The notes: a model not told the origin generated them from the sequence alone. A stretch of DNA of 64,000 nucleotides from Avichristensenella sp031549905 (GCA_031549905.1 JAVBPC010000005.1:1-64000), one strand, 5' to 3'; positions 43,828-52,510 are shown, counted from the stretch's first letter. Translations and numbers: made by a program.

Positions 43828-45045
43828 ATGCCGACAGTTTTGATGGTCAACACCGTATCCGGCGGCAGCCATGGGCGCATCATGCGTGATATCAAAACGG
43901 AAGCGGTGAAAGCCGGGTTTTCCGTTAGGATGGCGGCCGGCCGGGATGTTGTAGACGGCGTAGAGAAAATTGGCTCCCGACGGGATGTGCTTGCGCATGT
44001 GGCGCTGACCCGTTTGCTGGACAGGCACGCGTTGGGCAGCCGCCGCGCGACAGAGGCTTTTATCGGAACAATCCGGGAGATAAAGCCGGATCTGGTTCAC
44101 CTGCATAACGCGCATGGGTATTATTTGCATGCGCAAGCTTTTTTTTCGTTTCTGAAAAAGGAAGGGATTCCGCTGGTATGGACGCTGCACGATTGCTGGG
44201 CATTGACCGGGCATTGCAGCCACTTTGTCCGGGCAAACTGTAGCCGCTGGAAAACCGGCTGCTATCAGTGTCCGCTAAAAAAGGAGTATCCGGCGTCAAT
44301 CTTTTTGGATGCGTCGCGTAACAATTACCGTTGGAAACGCGAAGTATTTACAGAACAGTCTGGAATGACGGTGGTAACGCCGTCCGTCTGGCTTTCACAT
44401 GTGGTGGGGGAATCGTTTCTTGCGGCGGCGCCCCGCCAGGTTATTCCAAACGGCGTGGATTTATCGCTGTTTGTGCCGCCCAAGCATGATTCTGAAACCA
44501 TGGCCGTCCGCGCGCGCCTTGGTGTTCTGCCTGAGCAGAAGATGCTGCTGGCGGTGGCAGCGCCGTTTGATGCCCGCAAAGGGTTTCGGGATGCGCTTGC
44601 CGTTTCGCAAACGCTTGGGGACAGTGTCAGACTGGTGATGGTGGGCCTGACGGCAAAACAGGTGGCCGCGCTGCCCGCAAACATCACGGGCATAGAACGG
44701 ACGGACGGGCCGGAGGCGCTGGTGGCGTTGTACGGCGCGGCGGATTGCCTGATCAATCCGACATACGAGGACACCTATCCCACCGTGAACATGGAGGCGA
44801 TGGCCTCAGGCACGCCGGTAGCGGCGTATGGGGTGTGCGGATGCACAGAGCAGCTGGAATCGCCGATAGGGGTTGCGGTGCCGGTGGGGAACCCAAAGGC
44901 GCTGGCACAGGCGGCAATGACATTGGCGGCGCAAAAGCCGCAGGTTGCCGCACTTTGCCGCGAATACGCCGTGCGCCACTTTGACAGGCAGCGGGCGGCA
45001 CGCACCTATGTGGCGCTATATCAAAGAATATTGGGGGTGGAATAA
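43828..45045 (+). CDS. GT4-family glycosyltransferase
   Basis: A 405-residue soluble GT-B glycosyltransferase that would move a sugar from a nucleotide donor onto a lipid, polysaccharide or protein acceptor. N-terminal acceptor domain with VSGGSHGRIMRDIKTEA and HLHNAHGYYLHA; C-terminal donor domain with VIPNGVDLSLF, then the GT4 E-x7-E region in NPTYEDTYPTVNMEAMASG. The ATG at 43828 is 5 bases after GGAGG. It resembles WcaC-like colanic-acid/EPS transferases. It is divergent from the beta-glucan synthase gene and is followed by pgsA after 2 bases, so a cell-envelope role is likely. Confidence 0.88.
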   Translation: MPTVLMVNTVSGGSHGRIMRDIKTEAVKAGFSVRMAAGRDVVDGVEKIGSRRDVLAHVALTRLLDRHALGSRRATEAFIGTIREIKPDLVHLHNAHGYYLHAQAFFSFLKKEGIPLVWTLHDCWALTGHCSHFVRANCSRWKTGCYQCPLKKEYPASIFLDASRNNYRWKREVFTEQSGMTVVTPSVWLSHVVGESFLAAAPRQVIPNGVDLSLFVPPKHDSETMAVRARLGVLPEQKMLLAVAAPFDARKGFRDALAVSQTLGDSVRLVMVGLTAKQVAALPANITGIERTDGPEALVALYGAADCLINPTYEDTYPTVNMEAMASGTPVAAYGVCGCTEQLESPIGVAVPVGNPKALAQAAMTLAAQKPQVAALCREYAVRHFDRQRAARTYVALYQRILGVE

Positions 45046-45047
45046 CG

Positions 45048-45587
45048 TTGCGGCAAGAAGAAAAAATCATGAACGTACCCAATGTTCTGACGATGCTGCG
45101 CATGGCGCTGATCGGCGTGTTCCTTTGGCTGTTTTTTACGGAAAACCGGATGTGGGCGTTGGCCGTTTATGTGCTTGCCGGGGCGACGGACATGCTGGAT
45201 GGCTATATTGCCAGAAAGCATAAGCTGATCACCAACTTTGGAAAGCTGATGGACCCTTTGGCGGATAAGCTGATGCTGATTGCCGCGATGGTTTCGCTGA
45301 TGACGATAGGCTGGATGCCCGTATGGGTGCTGATCGTGGTTGTTCTAAAGGAAGGATACATGGTGCTGGGCGGCATTTTGCTGCTGCGCAGGCGTGATAT
45401 TGTTGTTCATGCCATACCTATCGGCAAGGCCGCCGCAATGCTGTTTGGCGTGGCGGTGGTGGTCACCTTTTTCCATGAAACAGTAGCGCCGTGGGATTTT
45501 GTGCTGCAAGTGGCGGCGGTGGCGCTATCATTGATAGCCATGGTATGGTATACGGTGCGGGTTGTAAACAGGCTGTGCGCCAAGTAA
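45048..45587 (+). CDS. pgsA: CDP-diacylglycerol-glycerol-3-phosphate 3-phosphatidyltransferase-like
   Basis: A 179-residue membrane enzyme of the CDP-alcohol phosphotransferase family, probably making phosphatidylglycerol phosphate. The family signature is complete: DG-x2-AR-x8-G-x3-D-x3-D in LDGYIARKHKL and FGKLMDPLADK. About four to five membrane segments. The start could be TTG at 45048, which has GGGGGTGG upstream, or the ATG at 45069 (MNVPNVLTMLRM), which matches the usual family start but has a poor ribosome site. Cardiolipin synthase of the same family cannot be fully excluded. It may be transcribed with the GT4 gene. Confidence 0.88.
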   Translation: MRQEEKIMNVPNVLTMLRMALIGVFLWLFFTENRMWALAVYVLAGATDMLDGYIARKHKLITNFGKLMDPLADKLMLIAAMVSLMTIGWMPVWVLIVVVLKEGYMVLGGILLLRRRDIVVHAIPIGKAAAMLFGVAVVVTFFHETVAPWDFVLQVAAVALSLIAMVWYTVRVVNRLCAK

Positions 45588-45605
45588 AGCAAGATAGTCA
45601 TGTTG

Positions 45606-45632
45606 TTAGCACTCGATTCCGTCGAGTGCTAA
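45606..45632. promoter_or_regulatory. CIRCE operator (HrcA-binding site)
   Basis: Perfect TTAGCACTC-N9-GAGTGCTAA. HrcA repressor binds this element to control heat-shock genes. Here it lies 7 bases upstream of the -35 box of the htpG promoter, not over the start site as in groESL and dnaK operons. Confidence 0.95.
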
Positions 45633-45639
45633 TTTGTTG

Positions 45640-45668
45640 TTGACAATCATCTTTTCAGGCGCTACAAT
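45640..45668 (+). promoter_or_regulatory. Sigma-A promoter of htpG
   Basis: TTGACA and TACAAT with a 17-base spacer, directly downstream of CIRCE. The start site would be near 45675, about 30 bases before the ATG. Confidence 0.88.
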
Positions 45669-45706
45669 AGACAAAGAAAGACAAACATGAGAAGGAGCGT
45701 ATTCAA

Positions 45707-47521
45707 ATGGAAAACAGGGGCAATATTGCCATTCATGCTGAGAACATCATGCCCATCATCAAAAAATGGCTGTATTCCGATAAAGATATTTTCGTGAGGG
45801 AGCTTGTTTCCAACGGCTGCGATGCGATCACCAAGCGCAAAATGGTTCAGCCGGAGGCGGAAGCTGATTACCGTGTCACTGTAACGGCGGATGAAGCGGC
45901 GGGCGAGCTGCGCTTCCAGGATAACGGCATCGGGATGACGGCCGAAGAGGTCGAAAAGTACATCAACCAAGTTGCTTTTTCCGGCGCGGAAGAGTTCCTC
46001 AAACAGTACGGCGGCGAGGGCGACGAGAAAAAGGGCGGTATCATCGGGCATTTCGGCCTGGGGTTCTATTCGGCTTTCATGGTTTCGGCAAAGGTTTCCA
46101 TTGATACGCTTTCCTGCCAGCCGGGCGCGCAGGCTGTGCGCTGGGTATCGGAGGATGGGATGCAGTTTGCAATGGAATTGTCGGAGCGCACGGAAGTGGG
46201 CACCACAATCACACTGACGCTGATGGAAGAAGAGCGTGAATTCCTGCATGAGCACACTCTGCGCGATGTGCTGACGAAGTATTGCCCCTTCATGAACACG
46301 CCGATTTACCTGGAGATCGCCGGGAAAGAAAAAAAGGACGGGGATGAGGCGGAGAAGCCCATCAATGACACGAATCCCCTGTGGCTGAAAAAGCCTTTGG
46401 ATTGCACGGAGGATGAGTACAAAGCCTTCTACACGAAGGTGTTTCATGAGTATGAGCCGCCGCTTTTCTGGGTGCACCTGAATGTGGATTATCCCTTCAA
46501 CCTCAAAGGCATTCTGTATTTCCCCAAGCTGAAGCAGGAGTTTGGCGGCATGATGGAAGGGCCGATCAAGCTGTTCAGCGGCCAGGTATTTGTAGCGGAT
46601 AACATCAAAGAGGTGATTCCGGAGTTCCTGACGCTGCTCAAGGGCGTGATCGACTGCCCTGACCTACCGCTGAACGTATCCCGCTCGTTCTTACAGAATG
46701 ACGGCTATGTCAAGAAGCTTTCCGCGTACATCACAAGGAAGGTGGCTGACAGGCTGACCGAGCTGTTCACTGCAGAGCGCGGGAATTATGAGAAGTACTG
46801 GGATGATATTCACCCCTTCATCAAGTTTGGCTGCATGAAGGATGAAACCTTCCATGACCGGATGAAGGATGCGCTGCTGCTGAAAACTGTGGACGGCAAG
46901 CTTCAGACTATTGCCGAATATCTGGAGTCGAACAAGGAAAAGGCGCAGGGCAAGGTGTTCTATGCTACCGACGCGAAGGTGCAGGCCGCCGCGATCCAGC
47001 TGTACACGGAGCAGGGCATTGGCGTGGCGCTGCTGGATTCGCCGCTGGATACGAACTTTATTTCCTTCTATGAGTATAAGAACAGCGAAGTCAAGTTCAG
47101 CCGCGTGGACGCCGACCTTTCCGGCCTTACGGTGCAGGAGGAGGGGGAAACGCTGGACCTTGGAAAGCTGACGGCGCTGTTCCGCGATGCGCTCTCCATG
47201 GACAAGCTGGAGGTTTCTCTGGAATCCTTCAAAAATGAAGACTTGCCCGCGATGGCGATCGAGGATGAGCAGATGCGCCGATTCAAGGATATGTCCCGCT
47301 ACTACGGCGGCGGTTTTGCGATGCCCAGCGCCGCGAAGCTTGTCCTCAACCGCAGAAGCCCTGTCATCGCTGCGCTGAGCACGCGTGAGGCGAATGAGGA
47401 TGCGTTCATGATCTGCCGCCAGGTATACGACCTGGCTGAAATGGCGCGTCAGCCGCTTGAAGCGGAGGCGATGGGGCAGTTTATTGAGCGGAGTTGCAAG
47501 CTGCTGGGCCGGATGATATAA
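45707..47521 (+). CDS. htpG: Hsp90-family chaperone HtpG
   Basis: A 604-residue cytosolic ATP-dependent chaperone. N-terminal GHKL ATPase (about 1-215) with RELVSNGCDAITKRK and DNGIGMTAEEVEKYI, and a glycine lid around GHFGLGFYSAFMVS; middle domain (about 230-490) with LPLNVSRSFLQND; C-terminal dimerisation domain. The lid region and length (E. coli 624) are normal for the family. AAGGAG lies 9 bases before the ATG. A CIRCE element and a strong promoter precede it and a strong terminator follows, so it is a single-gene HrcA-controlled unit. Confidence 0.95.
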   Translation: MENRGNIAIHAENIMPIIKKWLYSDKDIFVRELVSNGCDAITKRKMVQPEAEADYRVTVTADEAAGELRFQDNGIGMTAEEVEKYINQVAFSGAEEFLKQYGGEGDEKKGGIIGHFGLGFYSAFMVSAKVSIDTLSCQPGAQAVRWVSEDGMQFAMELSERTEVGTTITLTLMEEEREFLHEHTLRDVLTKYCPFMNTPIYLEIAGKEKKDGDEAEKPINDTNPLWLKKPLDCTEDEYKAFYTKVFHEYEPPLFWVHLNVDYPFNLKGILYFPKLKQEFGGMMEGPIKLFSGQVFVADNIKEVIPEFLTLLKGVIDCPDLPLNVSRSFLQNDGYVKKLSAYITRKVADRLTELFTAERGNYEKYWDDIHPFIKFGCMKDETFHDRMKDALLLKTVDGKLQTIAEYLESNKEKAQGKVFYATDAKVQAAAIQLYTEQGIGVALLDSPLDTNFISFYEYKNSEVKFSRVDADLSGLTVQEEGETLDLGKLTALFRDALSMDKLEVSLESFKNEDLPAMAIEDEQMRRFKDMSRYYGGGFAMPSAAKLVLNRRSPVIAALSTREANEDAFMICRQVYDLAEMARQPLEAEAMGQFIERSCKLLGRMI

Positions 47522-47548
47522 GCCGAAACGAAAATAGCACGATCATGA

Positions 47549-47585
47549 AAGAACCCTAGCAAAGCGCCAGGGTTCTTCTTTTTTT
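47549..47585 (+). terminator. Terminator after htpG
   Basis: AAGAACCCT (47549-47557) pairs with AGGGTTCTT (47569-47577), followed by C and eight T residues: a strong intrinsic terminator. Confidence 0.93.
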
Positions 47586-47598
47586 GCATATTTTTTCA

Positions 47599-47627
47599 TT
47601 GACACACCATATAGCGCATGTTATGAT
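47599..47627 (+). promoter_or_regulatory. Promoter of the ABC exporter operon
   Basis: TTGACA and TATGAT with a 17-base spacer, immediately after the htpG terminator. Confidence 0.8.
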
Positions 47628-47670
47628 ACATGTCCTTTCGCTTTTTTACTTTTCAAACCGACTAACGGAA

Positions 47671-48669
47671 ATGGGGGTGCATTCCGTGCCGCTTATTCAG
47701 GCGGAAAACCTATCCAAGGTGTATACCCTTCGAAGGCGCACCGGTGGTTTCATCAAAAACCTTTTTGCGCCGGAAACTGTTCGCGTCGAAGCGCTGAAAG
47801 GCGTATCCTTCCAGATTGGGGAAGGTGAGCTGGTAGGCTACATCGGTCCCAATGGCGCGGGCAAGTCCACAACGGTAAAGATCCTTTCCGGCATACTGCG
47901 GCCGGACGGGGGAGAAGTCAAGGTGCTGGGCATGACGCCATGGCTGGAGCGCAAGAAATGCGTTGCGCGGCTGGGGGTTGTGTTCGGGCAGCGCAGTCAA
48001 CTGTGGTGGGATCTTCCGGTTATCGACTCTTTTTCTCTGCTGCGCGATATCTACCGCGTACCCAAAGCTGAACACATCAAAACCCGCGATGAACTGGTGG
48101 ACCGCCTGAACTTGTCTGCGCTGATGGATACGCCGGTGCGCCAGCTCAGCCTGGGCCAAAGGATGCGCTGTGAGCTTGCGGCATCGCTGCTGCATGCGCC
48201 GCCAATCCTATTTCTTGATGAACCGACCATCGGTCTGGATGCACCGTCAAAGCTGGCTGTGCGCGCGTTCATCAAGCAGCGCAGGGAACAGACCGGCATG
48301 ACAGTCATCCTGACAACGCATGATATGGATGATGTGGAGGCGCTGTGCTCCCGCGTGCTGCTGATCGGACAGGGTCGCATTTTGCTGGATGGAACGGTGC
48401 AAACGCTGCTGGATAACCAGCGGGAACGCAGACTGACGGCAACGTTGCAAATGCCGCCGGATACGAACCGACTGCCGGTCGGTGTTGATTTTCTCTCTTC
48501 TGCAGGCAATGAATGGCGCTTTGCGTTTGATCCGGAAAAGGTGCCCGCAGCACATCTGATTGCCATATTGAATGAGCAGTGCGGAATCGCCGACATCATG
48601 GTGGAAAACCCACCGATTGATGAAGTCGTTGCCCGCCGCTACGCGCAGCTTGAGGAGGCAAGGGCATGA
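47671..48669 (+). CDS. ABC-2 exporter ATPase
   Basis: A 332-residue ATP-binding subunit. Walker A GPNGAGKSTTVKIL, signature LSLGQRMRCELA (glutamine and arginine variant), Walker B ILFLDEPTIGLD, and the His switch ILTTHDMDD. The first 30 residues and the size fit the ATPases that pair with DUF990-type permeases. Either the ATG at 47671 or the GTG at 47686, which has GGGGGTG upstream, could start it. It is the first gene of a three-gene operon with two permeases. The substrate is unknown; relatives export drugs, lantibiotics or cell-envelope lipids. Confidence 0.88.
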   Translation: MGVHSVPLIQAENLSKVYTLRRRTGGFIKNLFAPETVRVEALKGVSFQIGEGELVGYIGPNGAGKSTTVKILSGILRPDGGEVKVLGMTPWLERKKCVARLGVVFGQRSQLWWDLPVIDSFSLLRDIYRVPKAEHIKTRDELVDRLNLSALMDTPVRQLSLGQRMRCELAASLLHAPPILFLDEPTIGLDAPSKLAVRAFIKQRREQTGMTVILTTHDMDDVEALCSRVLLIGQGRILLDGTVQTLLDNQRERRLTATLQMPPDTNRLPVGVDFLSSAGNEWRFAFDPEKVPAAHLIAILNEQCGIADIMVENPPIDEVVARRYAQLEEARA

Positions 48670-49466
48670 GGCCGTATATTGCCATCTTTGTGGCGCGTTT
48701 CAAAACGCTGATACAATACCGGATGGCCGCGCTTGCGGGCCTTGCCACACAGTGGGTATTTGGCTGCATCATGATCGCCGTGCTGCTTGCCTTTTATGAT
48801 GGCGCAGCGGCGGGGCAACCGATGACAATCGCGCAGGTCGTAACCTATACCTGGCTGGGGCAGGCGATGCTGGGCATGCTGCCTTGGAACATGGATGCGC
48901 AAACCGCCGAGGCGGTTCGCACGGGGCAAGTGGCGTATGATCTGGCGCGCCCCATCGGCCTGTACGCCCATTGGTATGCCCGCGCGATGGCGCAGCGCAC
49001 CGCGCCGACACTGCTGCGCTGCATCCCGATGTTTCTGATTGCCACCTTTTTGATGCCGACCGACTACCGGTTTGTTTGGCCCGCGCTGCCTAATTTGCTG
49101 GCATGGCTGCTGGCGATTTGTGGGGCGGCGTTTCTATCATGCGCGATAACGGCGTTCATGCAGTCCACGCTGTTCTGGACGGTCAGCGGGGATGGCATCT
49201 GCCGTATCCTGCCGCACATAGTAACGCTGCTGTCCGGCATGGTGATTCCGCTGCCGCTGTTTCCGGAATGGTTGCAGGGATTCATCAAATACCAGCCGTT
49301 TTCTGGGCTGGTGGCGTCGCCCGCGATGCTGTTTGTGGGCGTGCTGCCCGCAAGCGATGTTTGGGGGATTGTTTTGCTGCAAATTTTCTGGGCAGCCGTA
49401 TTTGTTCTTGCCGGCTGGGCAATCCTTTCGGCGGGGCTTCGCCGCCTGACCTTAGCGGGAGGATGA
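48666..49466 (+). CDS. ABC-2 family permease (DUF990 type), first subunit
   Basis: A 266-residue membrane protein with about six hydrophobic segments, matching ABC-2 family proteins of the DUF990 group. Notable segments are RFKTLIQYRMAALAGLATQW and MDAQTAEAVRTGQVAYDLARP, a cytoplasmic coupling-type stretch. It overlaps the ATPase stop by 4 bases and has GAGGAGG 7 bases before the ATG. It probably forms a heterodimer with the next gene's product. Confidence 0.85.
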   Translation: MRPYIAIFVARFKTLIQYRMAALAGLATQWVFGCIMIAVLLAFYDGAAAGQPMTIAQVVTYTWLGQAMLGMLPWNMDAQTAEAVRTGQVAYDLARPIGLYAHWYARAMAQRTAPTLLRCIPMFLIATFLMPTDYRFVWPALPNLLAWLLAICGAAFLSCAITAFMQSTLFWTVSGDGICRILPHIVTLLSGMVIPLPLFPEWLQGFIKYQPFSGLVASPAMLFVGVLPASDVWGIVLLQIFWAAVFVLAGWAILSAGLRRLTLAGG

Positions 49467-49470
49467 ACCA

Positions 49471-50262
49471 ATGAACGCATTTTCGCTATACTGTAAAATG
49501 ATTGGGATTTCCATTCGCGGGCAGTTGCAATACAAAGCCAGTTTTGTTTTGTACACGATAGGAAATGCCTTGGGTGCGTTCATCGAGTACCTGGGCGTAT
49601 GGGCATTGTTCAGCCGCTTCGAAACAATGCAGGGTTGGACGCTTTCAGAAGCCGCCATATTCTTTGGCATGGGGAATATCGCGTTTGCACTGTGCGAGGC
49701 GTTCATGCGCGAATTTGATATCTTCCATCGCCATGTGCGCACGGGAGAGTTTGACCGGATGCTTCTGCGCCCGCGCGGCACGGTGCTGCAAATGTTGGGT
49801 GCGCAGTGCCAGATCTTGCGCATTGGCAGGCTGTTGCAAGGCGTGGTAGTGTTTGCGATTGGTGTGAGTGGGCTGCCCTTCGTGTGGAGCACGACGGATT
49901 GGATGCTGCTTGTGCTGGCGATATTAGGCGGAACACTGCTATTTGCGGGGCTGGCTGTACTGCAAGCAACCAGTGCGTTCTGGACGATAGAATCCATTGA
50001 GGTGTGGAGCTGCCTAACCTTTGGCGGCTTGACGGCGATTCAGTATCCGCTGTCCGTATACCCAAAGGCGCTGCGTTACCTATTTACCTACATGGTGCCG
50101 CTGGTATCTATCAGCTATTGGCCGTGCGCGGTGTTGCTGCGGCGGACATATGCGTCCTCCGCATTGGCATGGGGTTCACCACTCGTCGGTTTTGCATTTT
50201 TTGTGGGATCATTATGCATTTGGCGTGTGGGAATCCGCCATTATCGGTCGACAGGCAGTTGA
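49471..50262 (+). CDS. ABC-2 family permease (DUF990 type), second subunit
   Basis: A 263-residue membrane protein of the same family as the previous one, with about six hydrophobic segments. It contains EFDIFHRHVRTGEFDRMLLRP, which corresponds to the TGQVAYDLARP segment of its partner, so the two are paralogues expected to pair. GGGAGG lies 8 bases before the ATG. The stop overlaps the -35 region of the downstream asd promoter. Confidence 0.85.
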   Translation: MNAFSLYCKMIGISIRGQLQYKASFVLYTIGNALGAFIEYLGVWALFSRFETMQGWTLSEAAIFFGMGNIAFALCEAFMREFDIFHRHVRTGEFDRMLLRPRGTVLQMLGAQCQILRIGRLLQGVVVFAIGVSGLPFVWSTTDWMLLVLAILGGTLLFAGLAVLQATSAFWTIESIEVWSCLTFGGLTAIQYPLSVYPKALRYLFTYMVPLVSISYWPCAVLLRRTYASSALAWGSPLVGFAFFVGSLCIWRVGIRHYRSTGS

Positions 50263-50287
50263 TTTTTGCTCCAAAAAGGCTTATGAT
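50259..50287 (+). promoter_or_regulatory. Promoter of the asd-dapA-dapB operon
   Basis: TTGATT and TATGAT with a 17-base spacer. The start site would fall near 50294, which is the first base of the large palindromic leader. Confidence 0.65.
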
Positions 50288-50291
50288 AACA

Positions 50292-50449
50292 GGTATTGCT
50301 GATTGGTTCGCATTGCGAATGGTGGATGCCTTTCCGCCATCTGCAACCCGTAAAAGACTCGACATAGCGCTGCTATGCCTTCGTCTTTTGCAAGTCGCAT
50401 CTGAAAAAAAGTCACCGCGCCATTCGCAATGCGAACCAGTCGCAATACC
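50292..50449 (+). other. Large palindromic leader element before asd
   Basis: The arms 50292-50322 and 50420-50449 pair over about 30 bp, with one bulged T and one wobble; the core TGGTTCGCATTGCGAATGG is perfect over 19 bp. Inside is a nested stem: GTAAAAGAC (50350-50358) with GTCTTTTGC (50383-50391), closed by CATAGC-GCT-GCTATG (50363-50377). No lysine riboswitch, T-box or T-run is recognised. The element fills the 5' leader exactly from the predicted start site. It may be a regulatory RNA for lysine synthesis or a MITE-like insertion. The remainder of the gap (50450-50502) holds only the asd ribosome site. Confidence 0.65.
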
Positions 50450-50502
50450 CGAGGGATAAGTTCCAAAAATCCGAAGTAGACTTTTGCCGAGGAGGAGTAT
50501 CG

Positions 50503-51588
50503 ATGAAGCAATACCGCGTGGCCGTGGTCGGCGCAACGGGAATGGTAGGCCAGCGCTTTCTGTGTTTACTGGATAGGCACCCGTGGTTCCGCACGGTGGC
50601 CGTCGCCGCGTCCCCGCGCTCGGCGGGGGTGCCGTACGGCCAGGCAGTGGCCGGCCGCTGGATGATGGACCGCCTGATTCCGGAAGACGTGCTTGGCATG
50701 ACGGTGCAGGATGCATCCAACGTGAAGGCAATTGCCTCGCAGGTGGATTTCATTTTCTGCGCGGTGGATATGCCCAAGGATGAAATCCGCGAACTTGAGG
50801 AAGCCTATGCGAAGGCGGAAGTGCCTGTCGTCTCGAACAATTCGGCGTGCCGGATGCTCCCCGATGTGCCGATGCTGGTGCCGGAGATCAACCCGGAACA
50901 CACGCAGGTGATCTCTCTGCAACGCCGCCGCCTGGGCACGAAGCATGGGTTCATCGCCGTGAAACCGAACTGTTCCATTCAGAGCTATGTGCCGGCGCTG
51001 CATCCGCTGCGCCAGTTTGGGCTGAAGGAAGTATCGGTGTGCACCTATCAGGCCGTATCCGGCGCGGGAAAAACGCTGGCCGCGTGGCCCGAGATGGCGG
51101 ACAACGTAATCCCGTACATCGGCGGCGAAGAGGAAAAGAGCGAGAAGGAACCCATGAAGATATGGGGAAGCTTTGCCGAAGAGGGTATCAGGATGGCCGC
51201 GAGCCCCGTGATTGCCGCGCAGTGCCTGCGCGTGCCCGTCAGCGATGGGCATATGGCGGCAGTGTCCGTCCGCTTTGAGCAAAAGCCCAGTCGCGAAGAG
51301 ATACTGGCCGCGTGGGCGGGCTTTGAGACGCTGCCCCAGCAGCTTGGGTTGCCCAGCGCGCCGAAGCCGTTCCTCAAGTATTTTGAGGAGGATAACCGCC
51401 CGCAGACCAAGCTGGATCGCAGCGAGGGCAAGGGCATGACCGTATCCATCGGCCGCCTGCGCGAGGACCCGATCTCTGATTACCGCTTCGTGGCGCTGTC
51501 GCATAATACGCTGCGCGGCGCTGCCGGCGGCGCGGTGCTGATGGCGGAATTGCTGTGCAAGGAAGGCTGGATTGTACCCAAGGAGTAG
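50503..51588 (+). CDS. asd: Aspartate-semialdehyde dehydrogenase, archaeal/fungal-type
   Basis: A 361-residue NADPH enzyme that converts aspartyl phosphate to aspartate semialdehyde, leading to lysine, threonine and methionine. N-terminal Rossmann motif VGATGMVGQRF; catalytic C157 in KPNCSIQ; catalytic His near H250 in VPVSDGHMA. The PDVPMLVPEINPEH segment and the length fit the archaeal/fungal branch of the family rather than the E. coli/Bacillus branch. That branch also includes malonyl-CoA reductases, but the dapA-dapB neighbours support Asd. GAGGAGG lies 7 bases before the ATG. Confidence 0.93.
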   Translation: MKQYRVAVVGATGMVGQRFLCLLDRHPWFRTVAVAASPRSAGVPYGQAVAGRWMMDRLIPEDVLGMTVQDASNVKAIASQVDFIFCAVDMPKDEIRELEEAYAKAEVPVVSNNSACRMLPDVPMLVPEINPEHTQVISLQRRRLGTKHGFIAVKPNCSIQSYVPALHPLRQFGLKEVSVCTYQAVSGAGKTLAAWPEMADNVIPYIGGEEEKSEKEPMKIWGSFAEEGIRMAASPVIAAQCLRVPVSDGHMAAVSVRFEQKPSREEILAAWAGFETLPQQLGLPSAPKPFLKYFEEDNRPQTKLDRSEGKGMTVSIGRLREDPISDYRFVALSHNTLRGAAGGAVLMAELLCKEGWIVPKE

Positions 51589-51613
51589 ACAGTTCATGTG
51601 AAGGGGGATAACA

Positions 51614-52510
51614 ATGACTGGAAGCCGATGCCTGTTTACAGGATCGGGCTGTGCAATGGTCACGCCCTTCACCAAAGAGAACACGATTGATAACGCCGCC
51701 CTGCGAGAACAGGCGGCGTTTCAATTGGAAAACGGCAGCGATGCCTTGATCGTTTGTGGAACGACGGGAGAGCCCTCCACCATGACGGACAGGGAGCAGG
51801 CGGAAGTGATCCGCATGGTGGTGGAAACGGCGAACGGGCGCGTGCCGGTGATCGCCGGGGTCGGCGGGAACAACACCGCGAAGGTCATCGAGGCATGCCG
51901 TGCGGCGAGGGAGCTTGGCGCGGACGGTGCGCTAGCCGTGACGCCATACTACAACAAAACAACGCAGCCTGGGCTTGTCGCCCACTATGAGGCGGTGGCG
52001 GACGCGTCGCCGCTGCCGGTGATTTTGTACAATGTGCCGGCGCGTACAGGCCTGAATATGAAGCCGCAAACGGCGGAGAAGCTGTCCCACCATCCGAACA
52101 TTGTGGGACTAAAAGAAGCAAGCGGGGATATCACGCAGGTATCGGAAATTGCCCGCCTGTGCGGCGACAGGCTGCCGCTTTACTCGGGTGGGGATGAATA
52201 TGTGCTGCCGTTGCTTGGCCTTGGCAGCAAGGGCGTGATTTCCGTTTTGGCGAACATTGCCCCTAAGAAAATGCACCAGCTGTGCAGCCGGTATTTTGAC
52301 GGAGCACATCGCGAAGCGCGCGATATACAGCTGTCGTTTTTGCCGCTAATCGAAGCCCTGTTCATGGAAACCAGCCCCAGCCCGGTCAAGGCGGCGATGG
52401 AAATGATGGGCTTTTCCGTAGGCGCGCCGCGTCTGCCGCTGATCCCTATGTCAAATGAGGGGCGGGCGGTGCTCCGCGCGCGCCTTGAGGAAGCAGGGCT
52501 GATTCAATGA
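51614..52510 (+). CDS. dapA: 4-hydroxy-tetrahydrodipicolinate synthase
   Basis: A 298-residue class I aldolase-type enzyme that condenses pyruvate with aspartate semialdehyde. The Schiff-base lysine is K167 (VGLKEASGD), the catalytic tyrosine Y139 (LYNVPARTG), and R144 lies beside it. CGTTGEPSTM forms the substrate-binding segment. AGGGGG precedes the ATG. It follows asd by 25 bases and overlaps dapB by 4 bases. Confidence 0.95.
   Translation: MTGSRCLFTGSGCAMVTPFTKENTIDNAALREQAAFQLENGSDALIVCGTTGEPSTMTDREQAEVIRMVVETANGRVPVIAGVGGNNTAKVIEACRAARELGADGALAVTPYYNKTTQPGLVAHYEAVADASPLPVILYNVPARTGLNMKPQTAEKLSHHPNIVGLKEASGDITQVSEIARLCGDRLPLYSGGDEYVLPLLGLGSKGVISVLANIAPKKMHQLCSRYFDGAHREARDIQLSFLPLIEALFMETSPSPVKAAMEMMGFSVGAPRLPLIPMSNEGRAVLRARLEEAGLIQ

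Noticed and set aside
50292..50449. Lysine riboswitch or T-box before asd
   Set aside because: The conserved lysine-riboswitch core segments, the T-box TGG-type antiterminator motif and a T-run terminator were all looked for and not found.
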